DNA of 64,000 nucleotides from Acinetobacter brisouii CIP 110357 (lineage in GTDB: Bacteria > Pseudomonadota > Gammaproteobacteria > Pseudomonadales > Moraxellaceae). The position numbers were made by a program, and so were the translations under genes. The DNA lies in NCBI RefSeq assembly GCF_000488275.1, contig NZ_KI530762.1, forward strand, positions 2,140,971-2,204,970. Reading direction: 5' to 3'. The notes under the pieces are model-generated. The model ran no database searches. It saw only the letters and a program-made list of their open reading frames with translations, and had not been told where the DNA came from. Positions 18,995 to 29,543 of the stretch are shown here, one piece after another (the stretch's first letter is position 1; each line of letters opens with the position of its first letter).

Positions 18995-21679
18995 TTACAC
19001 TCCTACCGACACAGCAACAGGTTCAGCCAAAGATACGGTTGGCGCTAAACCAATCGGATAACCAATATAGCCTGTTGGCAAGTACTCAATCACTTGCACA
19101 GGTAAGCTAATGCTGGTTTCCCCTGCTTTTACGGTAATTTTTTGACCATCTTGAAGATTTAAACGAGATGCATCTTGTTCACCAACAGCAAAAACTGCTT
19201 CTGGAATGCGTGACTGCATTGCAGGTGTCTTGATGGTAAATTCACCTGAAGCAAAAATATGATGCATTGGAACCAAACGGAAGCTATCTGGGTTGGTCAG
19301 AACCGCAGAAGGAGCAACATAGCTACGTGCTGGACGTTTTGGTAAACGATCAAATAGACGGATACCTGCGTCACCACCTTTCAAGTGACCACCCACTTCA
19401 TCTTGGTATTTGTTCCAAGATTGTGGAGAGTTCCAACCTGGTGCCCATGCAAATGGTACCAGCGATGCCGCTTTTTGTGACCCTACATAACCTTCCATTG
19501 AGAAAGTTAATGCTGAGTCAACGTCAACAGGTTGTTTTGGTTCATGCACAGAGATTTGCGCACGTAATGCTGTACGACCTGAATAACGGCGTGGTTCGCG
19601 CGCAATTTTCAAACCATGAACACGATAGCCTGCATCTGGTGCAACATCTTGAATTGCTTCAAGTACTGGTACATTTTTCACGACAGATTCAATCACGTCA
19701 TCAAGTAATGTCCAGTCAATCGCTTTACCGCGTAGACCTGTTTCAATCGCATGCAACCAGCGCCATGATTCTTTAATCGCGTATTCTGGTTTGTAGTAGC
19801 TTGGATCGTAAACTTGATAGAAACGTTGCGCACGACCTTCTTGGCTGACCACTGTACCATCGCCTTCAGCAAAGCTTGCTGCTGACAATACAATGTTAGC
19901 TGCTTTCACAGTTTCAGTTTCGCTATGATCTAACACAATAACATCTTGCGCTTTTGCCAAAGCTGCCTGAACTTGAGTTACAGGTAAGCGACGGAACAGA
20001 TCATTTTCAACGATCACAACAGCATCATAGTCTTGTGCAAAGGCTTGCTCTAAGCTTAAACCACCAAACAGCGCTAGACCCATTGAGTTCACTTCAGGAA
20101 CAACCAAAGTTAAACCTGCTGTTGCACCCAAGTTTTGCGTTAACTGTGCAGCCGCTTCCATAATTGCTGGATCTTGTAGGCTTGTACCCGCAATTACCAA
20201 TGGTTTTTTCGCAGCTTTCAGCGTATCTGCAATCGTTTGTGCAAATGCTTTGGTATCATCATCTAGACCCAGAACATTTTCACCTTTGACTGCTGCTGCA
20301 ACTGCAAAGCCTAAACGAGCGATGTCATTTGGAGAAGCAACCACTTCACCTGTCGCTACATCAGCTAAACGTGTTTGTGTCGCTGCCAAGATATAAATCG
20401 GAGATTTTTCATCTTGACCAATACGCGCAACAGGCTCAGCTAACCAGTCTGGTGTACGACGATCTGCTGCCATTTGTTTCGCTTTGTTTTTCGCCGCTTG
20501 ACGAACAGACAGTGCCATACGCGGTGCAGTTTGAGTTAAATCTTCACCCAAAATGAGTACCGCATCATAACTTTCAACTTCACGTAAAGTTGGGTTATAG
20601 ATACCTTCGGTTTGCATGATTGATGCAGCAAGTTCAACCAATGACTGCTCTTTTTGCGTCATCCCTGTTGAATAATTGTCTGAACCCACCAATTCACGTA
20701 GCGCATAGTTAGATTCAAGGCTGGCACGTGGAGAACCGATACCCAAGACTTTTTTGCCTTGTAATTTAGCAATCACAGCATCAAGTGCCTGATCAACTGA
20801 AACAGTTGTCACTTCAGCTTGATTACGCAATTGTGGCTGACGTGGGCGATCTGCACGGTTGACATAACCTGTACCGAAACGACCTTTGTCACACAAAAAG
20901 TATTGGTTCACGTCACCGTTGAAACGGTTTTCTACACGACGCAATTCACCATAACGCTCGCCTGGAGAAATGTTACAGCCAGAAGAACAACCTTGGCATA
21001 CGCTTGGCGCATACTGCATGTCCCACTTACGGTTATAACGTTCTGAGTGAGTTTTATCGGTAAATACACCTGTTGGACACACTTCAGTCAAGTTACCAGA
21101 GAACTCAGACTCTAAAGTACCTGATTCTGGGCGACCGAAGTACACACGTGATGCATTGGCATATACGCCAAAGTCCGTACCACCTGCGTAGTCTTTATAG
21201 TAACGAACACAACGATAACACGCGATACAACGGTTCATTTCATGTGCAATAAATGAACCCAATTCTTGGTTGTGGTGTGTACGTTTGGTGAAACGGTAAC
21301 GACGACGGTCATGACCTGTCATCACAGTCATATCTTGTAAATGACAGTGACCACCTTCTTCACAGACTGGACAGTCATGTGGGTGGTTTGTCATCAAGAA
21401 TTCAACCACAGACTCACGGAAACTTACCGCTTCTTTGTCTTCGATTGAAATATAGGTATTGTCGGAAGCAGGCGTCATACAAGACATCACAAGACGTCCG
21501 CGTGTATCCTCAGGATTTGCATACTGAGTGACAGCACATTGACGGCAAGAACCAACAGAACCTAAGGATGGGTGCCAGCAAAAATATGGGATATCAATCC
21601 CCAGAGACAAACATGCTTGCAGCAAGTTCTCTGACCCATTAACTTCGTACTGTTTTCCATCGACATGAATTGTAGCCAT
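18995..21679 (-). CDS. nuoG: NADH-quinone oxidoreductase subunit G
   Basis: This 894-residue peripheral iron-sulphur subunit resembles molybdopterin oxidoreductases. Ligands seen in order: a 2Fe-2S site ([17 protein letters not shown]), the His/Cys N5 region ([12 protein letters not shown]), a 4Fe-4S site ([10 protein letters not shown]), and the optional N7 cluster motif [10 protein letters not shown] with a further Cys in [10 protein letters not shown]. The catalytic molybdopterin site is not expected to be active. The N7 motif is retained, as in E. coli-type enzymes. Confidence 0.96.
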   Translation of the reverse strand: MATIHVDGKQYEVNGSENLLQACLSLGIDIPYFCWHPSLGSVGSCRQCAVTQYANPEDTRGRLVMSCMTPASDNTYISIEDKEAVSFRESVVEFLMTNHPHDCPVCEEGGHCHLQDMTVMTGHDRRRYRFTKRTHHNQELGSFIAHEMNRCIACYRCVRYYKDYAGGTDFGVYANASRVYFGRPESGTLESEFSGNLTEVCPTGVFTDKTHSERYNRKWDMQYAPSVCQGCSSGCNISPGERYGELRRVENRFNGDVNQYFLCDKGRFGTGYVNRADRPRQPQLRNQAEVTTVSVDQALDAVIAKLQGKKVLGIGSPRASLESNYALRELVGSDNYSTGMTQKEQSLVELAASIMQTEGIYNPTLREVESYDAVLILGEDLTQTAPRMALSVRQAAKNKAKQMAADRRTPDWLAEPVARIGQDEKSPIYILAATQTRLADVATGEVVASPNDIARLGFAVAAAVKGENVLGLDDDTKAFAQTIADTLKAAKKPLVIAGTSLQDPAIMEAAAQLTQNLGATAGLTLVVPEVNSMGLALFGGLSLEQAFAQDYDAVVIVENDLFRRLPVTQVQAALAKAQDVIVLDHSETETVKAANIVLSAASFAEGDGTVVSQEGRAQRFYQVYDPSYYKPEYAIKESWRWLHAIETGLRGKAIDWTLLDDVIESVVKNVPVLEAIQDVAPDAGYRVHGLKIAREPRRYSGRTALRAQISVHEPKQPVDVDSALTFSMEGYVGSQKAASLVPFAWAPGWNSPQSWNKYQDEVGGHLKGGDAGIRLFDRLPKRPARSYVAPSAVLTNPDSFRLVPMHHIFASGEFTIKTPAMQSRIPEAVFAVGEQDASRLNLQDGQKITVKAGETSISLPVQVIEYLPTGYIGYPIGLAPTVSLAEPVAVSVGV

Positions 21680-21690
21680 AGTCGAATTCC

Positions 21691-23022
21691 TTAAGCTTGT
21701 GCTACGTTGCTAGTTTGAGCTACAGGACGATCTGTCACTTTTGCTTCAAACTCGCTACGGAAATGTTTGAGTGCGCCCATTAATGGCTCCATCGCACCAG
21801 GTGCGTGAGCACAGAAAGTTTTGCCAATCCACAACTTACGGGTCAGTTCCTGAAGATGTTGGATGTCCTCCATCTTCCCTTCACCGTTTTCAAGTGCTTT
21901 AAGCGCTTTCACTGCCCAAGGCAAGCCATCACGGCAAGGTGTACACCAGCCACATGATTCACGTGCAAAGAACTCTTCTAGGTTACGTGTTGCTGAAACC
22001 ATACACTGCGTTTCATCTACGACCATGAGCAAACAAGTTCCTAAACGTGAACCTGCTTTCATGATGCTTTCAGCATCCATTGGAAGATCAATGTGTTCAG
22101 CAGCCAAGAAGTCTGTAGACGCACCGCCTGGCAACCACGCTTTGAGTTTAAGACCATCACGCATACCACCAGCATGATCTTCGATCACTTCTCGTGCGGT
22201 TGTACCAAATGGCAACTCCCAAAGACCAGGGAACTTGACTTTACCCGATGCACCGTAGATTTTCGTACCAGGATCTTTCGATTTACCTGCTGACAAACCG
22301 ATATACCATTCTGGACCACGCAGCATAATTGCTGGCAAGTTATTGTAGGTCTCAACGTTGTTGACAATCGTTGGACGACCCCAAGCCCCTGCAACTTGTG
22401 GGAATGGTGGTTTGGTACGTGGGTTAGCACGGCGACCTTCTAAAGAGTTAATCAATGCAGTTTCTTCACCACAGATATAACGCCCTGCACCTGTGTGCAC
22501 ATACAGCTCGAAATTCCAACCTGTATCTAGAATGTTGTCACCCAAATAACCTTTAGCACGAACTTGTTCTAAGGCTTCGTTCAGGTACTGTGCAGCTTCG
22601 ATGTATTCGCCACGAATAAAGATATAACCTTGAGTCGCTTCTAAGGTATATGCTGCAATCAGCATGCCTTCGATCAACTGATGAGGAAGTCTTTCCATCA
22701 ACAGGCGGTCTTTAAACGTACCAGGTTCCATCTCATCGGCATTACAGATCAGGTAACGAGGACCACCATCATTTGGTGCCATCAATGACCATTTAATCCC
22801 TGCTGGGAAACCTGCACCACCACGCCCTTTTACGGTTGCTGCTTTAATGACTTCCAGCACATCTTTCGGTGGCATGGTAATCGCTTTTTTAAAGCCCGCA
22901 TAACCTTCTAGCGCTTCGTAATCATCCGCATTACGCACATGTTCTTGTTTGCTTAAGCGCCAAGTCAGTGGATGCGTTTCTGGGTTACCGTCGCCATAAA
23001 TTGGTTTTGGTTCAGTATTCAT
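21691..23022 (-). CDS. nuoF: NADH-quinone oxidoreductase subunit F
   Basis: This 443-residue subunit binds NADH, FMN and the N3 4Fe-4S cluster; electrons enter complex I here. The flavin/NADH glycine loop is [11 protein letters not shown], the FMN-contact segment is [17 protein letters not shown], and the cluster motif is [12 protein letters not shown] with the distal Cys in TFCAHAPGA. The gene overlaps nuoE by 4 nt. Confidence 0.97.
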   Translation of the reverse strand: MNTEPKPIYGDGNPETHPLTWRLSKQEHVRNADDYEALEGYAGFKKAITMPPKDVLEVIKAATVKGRGGAGFPAGIKWSLMAPNDGGPRYLICNADEMEPGTFKDRLLMERLPHQLIEGMLIAAYTLEATQGYIFIRGEYIEAAQYLNEALEQVRAKGYLGDNILDTGWNFELYVHTGAGRYICGEETALINSLEGRRANPRTKPPFPQVAGAWGRPTIVNNVETYNNLPAIMLRGPEWYIGLSAGKSKDPGTKIYGASGKVKFPGLWELPFGTTAREVIEDHAGGMRDGLKLKAWLPGGASTDFLAAEHIDLPMDAESIMKAGSRLGTCLLMVVDETQCMVSATRNLEEFFARESCGWCTPCRDGLPWAVKALKALENGEGKMEDIQHLQELTRKLWIGKTFCAHAPGAMEPLMGALKHFRSEFEAKVTDRPVAQTSNVAQA

Positions 23023-23528
23023 ACATACTTCTCCAATAACTGTTTGATTGAAGTCACTTCAACCAATCCATGAGTATCTTCATCAATCATCAAGGTTGGA
23101 CCTTTATCGCAGTTGCCCAAACAGCAAATCGGCAATAAAGTAAAACGGTTATCTGCCGTCGTTTGTCCAAACTGAATACCTAATTCGCGCTGAAATGCTT
23201 CAGCCAAGGTTTCAGCGCCCATCAAGAAACACGCGATTGAATCACAGAGTAAAATGACGTGGCGACCTACAGGTTGGCGATAGATACGGTTATAGAATGT
23301 TGCTACACCTTCTAAATCGGCAACACTGATCGTGAGGAGCTGCGCAATTGCATTTAATTGTGCATCATCTACCCAGCCATTACGGCGTTGTACACACTTC
23401 AAGGCATCAAGTGATGCTGCACGTGGGTATGGATAGTGGTCAATGTGATGTTCAATTTCATGGATTTCGTCCGCAGTCAAAATCCCTTCAACATTCACAC
23501 GTGGCTTTTTATCAGTCAAAATCATCAT
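23019..23528 (-). CDS. nuoE: NADH-quinone oxidoreductase subunit E
   Basis: This 169-residue thioredoxin-fold subunit carries the N1a 2Fe-2S cluster. The four ligands are visible as [12 protein letters not shown] and [12 protein letters not shown]. It docks against NuoF as a side electron store. The length is normal. It lies 13 nt after nuoCD and overlaps nuoF by 4 nt. Confidence 0.96.
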   Translation of the reverse strand: MMILTDKKPRVNVEGILTADEIHEIEHHIDHYPYPRAASLDALKCVQRRNGWVDDAQLNAIAQLLTISVADLEGVATFYNRIYRQPVGRHVILLCDSIACFLMGAETLAEAFQRELGIQFGQTTADNRFTLLPICCLGNCDKGPTLMIDEDTHGLVEVTSIKQLLEKYV

Positions 23529-23541
23529 AATGCGTTACCCC

Positions 23542-25332
23542 TTAGCGATCCACATCAGCCATAACCACATCAATGGTTGCCAAGTAAATGATCAAGTCAG
23601 ACACCAAACTGCCATTAATCACCGAAGGAATTTGCTGTAGGTGAGTAAATGTTGGTGTACGAATACGCGTACGATAACTCATGGTTGCTTTGTCAGAGGT
23701 TAAGTAATAGTTACTTGCACCTTTCACCACTTCTGCCATTACAGATGCCTCACCAGCTGGCATCACAGGACCCCAAGAAACGCTCAAGAAGTGCGTAATC
23801 AAGGTTTCAATATCTTGTAATGTTTTGTCTTTCGGTGGTGGAACAGCCAGTGGATGATCCGCTTTGTATGGACCAGATGGCATGTTGTCTAAACATTGCT
23901 TCACGATTTTCAATGATTCACGAATTTCATGGAAGTGAACCATCACACGTGCATAAGCATCGCCTTCGTACTCAACAGGCACTTCAAAGTCGTAATTTTC
24001 ATAGCCGCTATATGGACGGTATTTACGAACGTCAAAGTCAATCCCTGTTGCACGCAGACCTGTACCTGTCACACCCCAAGCCAATGCAGATTTCGCATCG
24101 TACTGAGCAACATTACGGGTACGACCAATAAACACAGAGTTCTTTAACGCTGCTTTATGGTATTCATCCAAACGCTTAGGCATCCAGTCCAGAATTTCAC
24201 GAATCAGATGTTGCCAGTTGTTTGGAAGGTCATGCGCAGTACCGCCGATACGGAACCAAGCCGGGTGCATACGGAAACCAGTAATGGCTTCAATCGCATC
24301 ATAAATTTTTTGACGGTCAGCAAACATATAGAATACTGGTGTCATACCACCGGTATCCTGAATCGCTGTACCGATGTAGAGCAAGTGGTTATTGATACGG
24401 AATAATTCCGACATCATGACACGGATACACTGTGCACGATCAGGAACTTTAATTCCTGCAAGCTGTTCCACACCCATGACATAAGGCATGTTTTGCGCAC
24501 AACCACCCAAGTAGTCTACACGGTCAGTGTAAGGAATAAATGAGTGCCATGTTTGACGTTCAGCCATCTTTTCCACACCGCGGTGGTGATAACCAATATC
24601 AGGAACACAGTCTTTCACTTCTTCGCCATCGAGCTGCAAGATCACACGGAATGCACCATGCGCAGATGGATGGTTAGGACCCAAGTTCAAGAACATGAAG
24701 TCCTCGTCCTTGTTACCACGTTTCAGTCCCCAATCTTCAGGAACAAAACGCAAGTGTTCTTGTTCGAAATCTTGTTTCGCCTTGTTTTGCATATAAGGCG
24801 TATATTCCGTTGCACGTGCAGAATATTCTTTACGTAGCGGATGCCCTTCCCAATAGGTTGGCAACAAGATACGACGCAACATTGGATGACCGTCAAACTT
24901 GACACCGAACATGTCATAAACTTCACGTTCGTACCAGTTAGCATTTGGCCAAATGTTGGTTGCGGTTGGAATATTCAGATCACTCTCGTTTAAAGCGACT
25001 TTTACACGAATATCGGCATTACGCTCTAGCGATAGCAAATGATAGAACACTGTGAAATCTGATGCTGGCAACCCTTCACGATGTTGACGCAAACGCTCAT
25101 CAACAGCAGAGAGGTCAAAAAGCATCACGTATGGGCGTGATACGGTACGCAAGAACATTAAGACTTCTTGCACACGTGCACGCTCAACCCAAACCGTTGG
25201 AAAATCTTCACAAGTCGGTTGCACGTAGAAGTTTTCACCGAATTTGGTTTTCAGCTCTTCTACAATTGCAAATGCTGGGCGCGAATCAATTTGAGTCGAT
25301 TCTTCTGGCATAGCAATTTCAGTTTCAGCCAT
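23542..25332 (-). CDS. nuoC: NADH-quinone oxidoreductase fused subunit CD
   Basis: This 596-residue fusion (nuoCD) has an N-terminal NuoC part (to about residue 190, containing [22 protein letters not shown]). It then has NuoD, the 49-kDa quinone-site subunit, with [15 protein letters not shown] and [18 protein letters not shown]. The fusion is the usual state in gammaproteobacteria. ATG 25332 ([11 protein letters not shown]) is chosen because AAGGAAG lies 7 nt upstream. The longer frame to 25389 runs into an intercistronic hairpin. The gap to nuoB is 87 nt, the widest inside the operon. Confidence 0.95.
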   Translation of the reverse strand: MAETEIAMPEESTQIDSRPAFAIVEELKTKFGENFYVQPTCEDFPTVWVERARVQEVLMFLRTVSRPYVMLFDLSAVDERLRQHREGLPASDFTVFYHLLSLERNADIRVKVALNESDLNIPTATNIWPNANWYEREVYDMFGVKFDGHPMLRRILLPTYWEGHPLRKEYSARATEYTPYMQNKAKQDFEQEHLRFVPEDWGLKRGNKDEDFMFLNLGPNHPSAHGAFRVILQLDGEEVKDCVPDIGYHHRGVEKMAERQTWHSFIPYTDRVDYLGGCAQNMPYVMGVEQLAGIKVPDRAQCIRVMMSELFRINNHLLYIGTAIQDTGGMTPVFYMFADRQKIYDAIEAITGFRMHPAWFRIGGTAHDLPNNWQHLIREILDWMPKRLDEYHKAALKNSVFIGRTRNVAQYDAKSALAWGVTGTGLRATGIDFDVRKYRPYSGYENYDFEVPVEYEGDAYARVMVHFHEIRESLKIVKQCLDNMPSGPYKADHPLAVPPPKDKTLQDIETLITHFLSVSWGPVMPAGEASVMAEVVKGASNYYLTSDKATMSYRTRIRTPTFTHLQQIPSVINGSLVSDLIIYLATIDVVMADVDR

Positions 25333-25380
25333 TGGCTTGGCTTCCTTTTTAATACAAATTCTTTTTAACCCTAACGACAA

Positions 25381-25400
25381 ATCACCCATAAGCGGGTGAT
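25381..25400 (-). other. intercistronic hairpin between nuoB and nuoCD
   Basis: ATCACCC (25381-25387) pairs perfectly with GGGTGAT (25394-25400) around a 6-nt loop, in the only sizeable gap of the operon. No T run follows, so a processing or stability element is more likely than a terminator. Confidence 0.5.
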
Positions 25401-25419
25401 GAACAGTCCATCGTTAAAA

Positions 25420-26097
25420 TTATTTAATCTCATCCATAGAGCGTAAGTTTTTCACTGCAATACGTTCTGCGTTTTTGCGATCACGTTCTGGCATCATCTT
25501 TGGCTTATATACAGGCTTAAGATCATCACCAATCACCGCAGATAACGGACGGCGCTCTAGCTGAATTTGGTCTTGCAACAGCATTAATGCTTGGATTAAT
25601 GCCTCTGGACGTGGTGGGCAACCTGGAATATAAACATCTACGGGAATGATTTTATCGACACCTTGTACAACCGAATAAATATCGTACATACCGCCAGAGT
25701 TGGCGCAGGCACCCATAGAAATTACCCATTTAGGTTCAAGCATTTGTTCATACAAACGTTGAATAACAGGCGCCATTTTCACAAAGCAAGTCCCAGCCAC
25801 AATCATCAAGTCAGCCTGACGTGGTGAAGCACGAATAACTTCGGCACCGAAACGTGACAAGTCATGCACACCTGTCAAGGTGGTCGCATACTCAACGTAG
25901 CAGCAAGACGTACCAAAGTTAAATGGCCAAACAGAGTTTTTACGCCCCCAGTTGACCACATTATGCATTACGTCTTCCAAACGCGTCATAAATACGTTTT
26001 TATTGACTTCTTCCTGAAGAGGATCTGTGACAATTTGACGCTCTTGAAGGGGGTATTGGTCAGCCTGTGGATTGGCACGGGTTAAGGTATATTTCAT
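25420..26097 (-). CDS. nuoB: NADH-quinone oxidoreductase subunit B
   Basis: This 225-residue subunit carries N2, the last iron-sulphur cluster before quinone. The ligands are the tandem cysteines in [12 protein letters not shown], the Cys in [14 protein letters not shown], and the Cys of [13 protein letters not shown]. The N-terminal 40 residues and the C-terminal tail are variable. AGGAG lies 9 nt before the ATG, and a 6-nt gap follows nuoA. Confidence 0.97.
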   Translation of the reverse strand: MKYTLTRANPQADQYPLQERQIVTDPLQEEVNKNVFMTRLEDVMHNVVNWGRKNSVWPFNFGTSCCYVEYATTLTGVHDLSRFGAEVIRASPRQADLMIVAGTCFVKMAPVIQRLYEQMLEPKWVISMGACANSGGMYDIYSVVQGVDKIIPVDVYIPGCPPRPEALIQALMLLQDQIQLERRPLSAVIGDDLKPVYKPKMMPERDRKNAERIAVKNLRSMDEIK

Positions 26098-26103
26098 CCC
26101 GTA

Positions 26104-26640
26104 TTACTCCTTGTCAGAAGTTGCTGTGGTCTTTTTGACTCGAGATTGAGCCGGAACATGACCCGTAGGGTCTTTAACCAACTCATCAATTGAATTAAAG
26201 CGTGTGATCTCTGCGATATCCATATTTGGAGAGCCAATTTTTGGTAATATGCCTGCCGCTTTACGACGGTCAAATGGCGACCAGTTCAACGCACCTACAG
26301 AAAGCGCATAAACAAGACCAATCAACAAATCGATAATAAAGATGGTTGCAGTTGAAAAACCCAACCAGCCTACTTCACGCACAGCACCAGACCATGCATA
26401 AAGATAAAGTGCTTCGATATCAAAAATGACAAAGAAGATAGCGACAAGATAAAATTTTGCAGACAGGCGAATGCGGGCACCACCAGCACCAACAATACCT
26501 GACTCAAACTGCTCTTGTTTTGAACGACCCCATGACTTACCTCCTAGGAGTAACGGAACTGTAAGCATAAAGACGCAAAGGAATGTAACGCCGATCACGA
26601 AGGCAATCGTTGCCCAATCGTATGGAGTAATGGCACTCAT
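26104..26640 (-). CDS. nuoA: NADH-quinone oxidoreductase subunit A
   Basis: This is the first gene of the operon. The 178-residue, three-helix subunit has the cytoplasmic loop [24 protein letters not shown] and the conserved [11 protein letters not shown] segment that lines the path between quinone site and membrane arm. It is longer than the E. coli protein (147) because of a hydrophilic C-terminal extension from about residue 130, which seems typical of Acinetobacter. Upstream lies a 650-bp non-coding region that must hold the operon promoter. Confidence 0.93.
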   Translation of the reverse strand: MSAITPYDWATIAFVIGVTFLCVFMLTVPLLLGGKSWGRSKQEQFESGIVGAGGARIRLSAKFYLVAIFFVIFDIEALYLYAWSGAVREVGWLGFSTATIFIIDLLIGLVYALSVGALNWSPFDRRKAAGILPKIGSPNMDIAEITRFNSIDELVKDPTGHVPAQSRVKKTTATSDKE

Positions 26641-27296
26641 GCGGGGATAACTCCTGGCAGGCCTAATTTTAACAAAAAGGATGTATGTATTGGCCTAAAA
26701 ATACACCAAACACAAAATTAAACACTTCAATTGTACCTGATTTATGATTTACGTTGCTAGGCTAATCTCTCTTGTTATCTCTAGCCTTTGGCATAATACT
26801 CTGTGTGGTTTTTACGCAAAAAGACGACTAAAACTGTGGTAATCCATACTTATCGATTAATACTATTATCTTTTTAAAAAGTCACTTTTTTTTCAATTAT
26901 TGTATTTTTCATGCCATTTTTTGCAAAAAATTGGCTTTTTTCTCTAGCAAAATACTCCAAAAATTTTACTAAATTTTATAGAAAACAAGAATAATTATCT
27001 ATTATAAAGTCATGATCTACGCTTTAATTTATTACAACCTTACAACAAATTCTTTAAATGATTTTTTACACACTCTCCTTGAAGAAAGTCATCATTTAAC
27101 AGTTTTTTGATCTTAACGCACCACGCAACATTTATAAAAAATTTATGATGACGCAACATTCTAAAAATAGACTCTAGACATCTTCTACAAAAATTGTATG
27201 AGAAAGCTTACGCTTACAACACAAATTTGGAAAACTATGCTATATAAATAAAAAACACATAGAAATATCAATTAAATCAAATATAAGGATTCAACA
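26641..27296. other. 650-bp AT-rich regulatory interval upstream of the nuo operon
   Basis: No credible ORF, tRNA or sRNA was recognised. The region is extremely AT-rich around 26860-27000. It separates the divergent nuo operon and the gene at 27297. On the plus strand a TTACAA/TATGCT pair about 16 bp apart (near 27213 and 27236) is a candidate promoter for the 27297 gene. On the minus side the heptamer TTAGGCC occurs twice within about 40 bp, near 26660 and 26695. No confident nuo promoter could be assigned by eye. Confidence 0.5.
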
Positions 27297-27650
27297 ATGA
27301 GCTTAGACATCTCACATAAACCAAACTACTTCATGTTTGCACAATTATTGGTGCGCTTTATTGAAAGTCACCTGCCTGTTCATCCAAACACCCAGCTCAA
27401 AATTCCTTTTGATCAATTGCAGCACCTGTTTCAGAATGATCTTGCTGCAACGAGTATCAATTTGGAAGGTATACTCAATATCACCAATGAATATAAGGTT
27501 GAAACATTATCCGGCGATCAAAAACTTATTGAGTTTTATCAGATTGATCACGAACAATTAAACTTGACCCTTGACCTGAATGCTCAGGCAATTTCTGAGC
27601 TGCTGCAAGGCAAACCGTTAATTATTCCTGATGCAACACTACAAGAATAA
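27297..27650 (+). CDS. hypothetical protein, 117 aa
   Basis: No family was recognised. The protein is soluble, slightly acidic, leucine/glutamine-rich and mixed helical (FAQLLVRFIESHLPV, FDQLQHLFQNDLAA), with no signal peptide. A good SD (AAGGA, 7 nt from ATG) and a terminator directly behind the stop support it as a real single-gene unit. The long upstream region shared with nuo leaves room for complex control. It may be a lineage-specific protein. Confidence 0.65.
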   Translation: MSLDISHKPNYFMFAQLLVRFIESHLPVHPNTQLKIPFDQLQHLFQNDLAATSINLEGILNITNEYKVETLSGDQKLIEFYQIDHEQLNLTLDLNAQAISELLQGKPLIIPDATLQE

Positions 27651-27660
27651 AATCACCAAT

Positions 27661-27690
27661 AAAAAAACCACCATAAATGGTGGTTTTTTT
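27661..27690. terminator. bidirectional terminator between convergent genes
   Basis: CCACC and GGTGG arms around ATAAAT are embedded in A7 and T8 runs. The element serves the gene ending at 27650 and the OmpA-like lipoprotein gene ending at 27709. Confidence 0.9.
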
Positions 27691-27708
27691 ATTTAAGCAA
27701 CAATTAGC

Positions 27709-28371
27709 TTATTTTGCTTCATAAATACTGATTTCAACACGGCGGTTTTGTTCACGACCACTCGCTGTACTATTTGATGCGATCGGGTTAGATGCACCAT
27801 GCCCTTCAGAATTTACACGGCTTGATGGAACACCCTGATTAATCAAATACTGAGCGACAGCATTCGCGCGGTTTTTAGACAACGGAATATTAATTGAATC
27901 ATTACCTGTGTTGTCAGTATAACCAGTGACTAAAATCGCACTCTTGTTATCTTCAGTCAAAGTTTGTGAAACTTTATTTAGAGTTGAATAGAAGTTTGGT
28001 TTGATATTATAAGAATTGGTATCAAAAGTGATGTTACCTGGCATCACCAAACCAACCGAACCATCTGGATTACGGTTTACTTCAACCCCTGTACCTGCCA
28101 TTTGCTGGCGAAGTTTTTGCTCTTTTTTATCAAGATACAAACCACCTGCAGCACCAATAATGGCACCAATCGCAGCAGCACGGTTATTTTGTGCACTTGA
28201 ATTCGCCCCAGCTCGTGATAAGCCATAACCTGCAAGTGCACCTAAACCTGCACCAATCGCAGTTTTGTCATAATCTCGGATACCACCAGTACCAGAAGCA
28301 CCAGTATTCATACTTTGACAACCTGAAAGTGCCAAAGCCCCGATGACTGTAGAAATAACCAATGCACGCAT
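27709..28371 (-). CDS. OmpA-family lipoprotein with glycine-zipper region
   Basis: This 220-residue outer membrane lipoprotein has a signal peptide with lipobox LSGC (Cys about 18). A glycine-zipper stretch (about 40-80, AIGAGLGALAGYGLS and AIGAIIGAAGGLYLD) can insert in or pack on membrane. The C-terminal OmpA-like peptidoglycan-binding domain starts at about 112, with TGYTDNTGNDSIN and LSKNRANAVAQYLINQG. The architecture is that of YiaD/PAL-like proteins, so it links the outer membrane to peptidoglycan. AAGGAGG precedes the ATG by 6 nt. The intergenic region upstream holds a 13-bp inverted repeat. Confidence 0.9.
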   Translation of the reverse strand: MRALVISTVIGALALSGCQSMNTGASGTGGIRDYDKTAIGAGLGALAGYGLSRAGANSSAQNNRAAAIGAIIGAAGGLYLDKKEQKLRQQMAGTGVEVNRNPDGSVGLVMPGNITFDTNSYNIKPNFYSTLNKVSQTLTEDNKSAILVTGYTDNTGNDSINIPLSKNRANAVAQYLINQGVPSSRVNSEGHGASNPIASNSTASGREQNRRVEISIYEAK

Positions 28372-28443
28372 CGCATGCCTCCTTGTTGTGTTTATTTACA
28401 TGTAAAAAATTATGAAAGAATATACTTTCGTAAAATACTAATT

Positions 28444-28475
28444 TTTTGTTAAAAAACGAGGGTTTTTTAACAAAA
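28444..28475. repeat. perfect 13-bp inverted repeat
   Basis: The arms TTTTGTTAAAAAA (28444-28456) and TTTTTTAACAAAA (28463-28475) enclose the loop CGAGGG. The element lies between divergently transcribed genes, about 75 bp upstream of the OmpA-like start. It cannot be a terminator for either gene, as both run away from it. An operator or DNA/RNA structural role is possible. Confidence 0.7.
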
Positions 28476-28550
28476 CAACAGTATTCAAACCAGTTTACGC
28501 ATAAGCTCTCCTTATTTTCTACAGAGTAGATACAATTTGAAAGATTTATT

Positions 28551-28579
28551 TTGACTCTCTTCAGGTCGATCGTTATCTT
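28551..28579 (+). promoter_or_regulatory. probable sigma-70 promoter of the acyltransferase operon
   Basis: TTGACT (28551-28556) and TATCTT (28574-28579) are separated by exactly 17 bp and lie 30 bp upstream of the ATG at 28610. Confidence 0.6.
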
Positions 28580-28609
28580 TACTATGCGAGATTTAGGCTA
28601 GGAATTTTT

Positions 28610-29527
28610 ATGACATCTCATCGAGCCAAACAAAGTTTATTCAAAAAGATTACACGTGGCATGACTGTCGGCTCTGTGATTACAGGCAGCACATTTTTAC
28701 ATGGCCCTCCTGTTTTAGCCTTGGGGCTCACCAAACTTTTTAAACAATCACGCAAGGTGGATGAGACCAATATTCAGATTACCAATAGCTGGTTAAGTGT
28801 AAACAACTGGCTGATTGATCATGTTTTGCCAAACACCCAATGGGATATTCATATCGATGAGGATCTTGACCTGAACTTGCAAGGGCGTTATCTCATGCTC
28901 TGTAATCATCAAAGCTGGGTCGATACCACGGTTAATCAATATTTTGGTTTAACCCGTATGCCATTAACGCGTTTTTTTACCAAATGGGAACTCATCTTTA
29001 TTCCTTTTGTGGGGCAGGCATTTAAAATTTTGGGTTTTCCTATGATGAAGCGTCATAGCAAATCTGAGATCGCTAAAAACCCGGCTCTAAAACATCGTGA
29101 TATTTTAGAAGCGCGCAAATCTTGTGAACAACTGCTCAGTCAACCGTTTACTTTACTGAATTATGTCGAAGGTACCCGTTTTACGCCTGAAAAACATGCT
29201 CAGCAAAAATCCCCTTATCAACATTTACTCAAACCTAAAGCGGGTGGTCTAGCATTAGCACTGAATATTTTGGGAAATCAGGTTGATGCCCTGGTGGATA
29301 TGACGATTGTCTATCCTGATGGTATTCCAGATTATAGTGAGTTCTGGCTGGGTGAAGTGCCTCGTATTGCCATACATTTGCGTAAAATTGACATTCCAGC
29401 ATGGATTTTAGCTGGCAGCTATGAAGATGATCGCGAATTTAGGTCCAAATTCCACCAGTGGCTAGCACAAATCTGGAAAGAAAAAGATCAGTTAATCAGT
29501 GACATTAAAGCCAAGTATTCCGCTTAA
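28610..29527 (+). CDS. lysophospholipid acyltransferase, YihG-like
   Basis: This 305-residue member of the PlsC/LPLAT superfamily carries the catalytic NHQSWVDT motif (H-x4-D) and the acceptor-binding FVEGTR-type motif seen as YVEGTRFTP. A KAGGLALAL segment follows. A hydrophobic stretch at residues 20-37 anchors it to the inner membrane. YihG-type enzymes act on the sn-2 position of lysophosphatidic acid or remodel phospholipids alongside PlsC. It is followed after 16 nt by a voltage-sensor-like gene, so the two are probably one transcript. Confidence 0.85.
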   Translation: MTSHRAKQSLFKKITRGMTVGSVITGSTFLHGPPVLALGLTKLFKQSRKVDETNIQITNSWLSVNNWLIDHVLPNTQWDIHIDEDLDLNLQGRYLMLCNHQSWVDTTVNQYFGLTRMPLTRFFTKWELIFIPFVGQAFKILGFPMMKRHSKSEIAKNPALKHRDILEARKSCEQLLSQPFTLLNYVEGTRFTPEKHAQQKSPYQHLLKPKAGGLALALNILGNQVDALVDMTIVYPDGIPDYSEFWLGEVPRIAIHLRKIDIPAWILAGSYEDDREFRSKFHQWLAQIWKEKDQLISDIKAKYSA

Positions 29528-29543
29528 ATAAAGACAATGCATC

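Noticed and set aside
19267-19776. 169-codon open frame antisense to nuoG
   Set aside because: No SD, no recognisable domain, wholly inside a conserved gene; a frame shadow.
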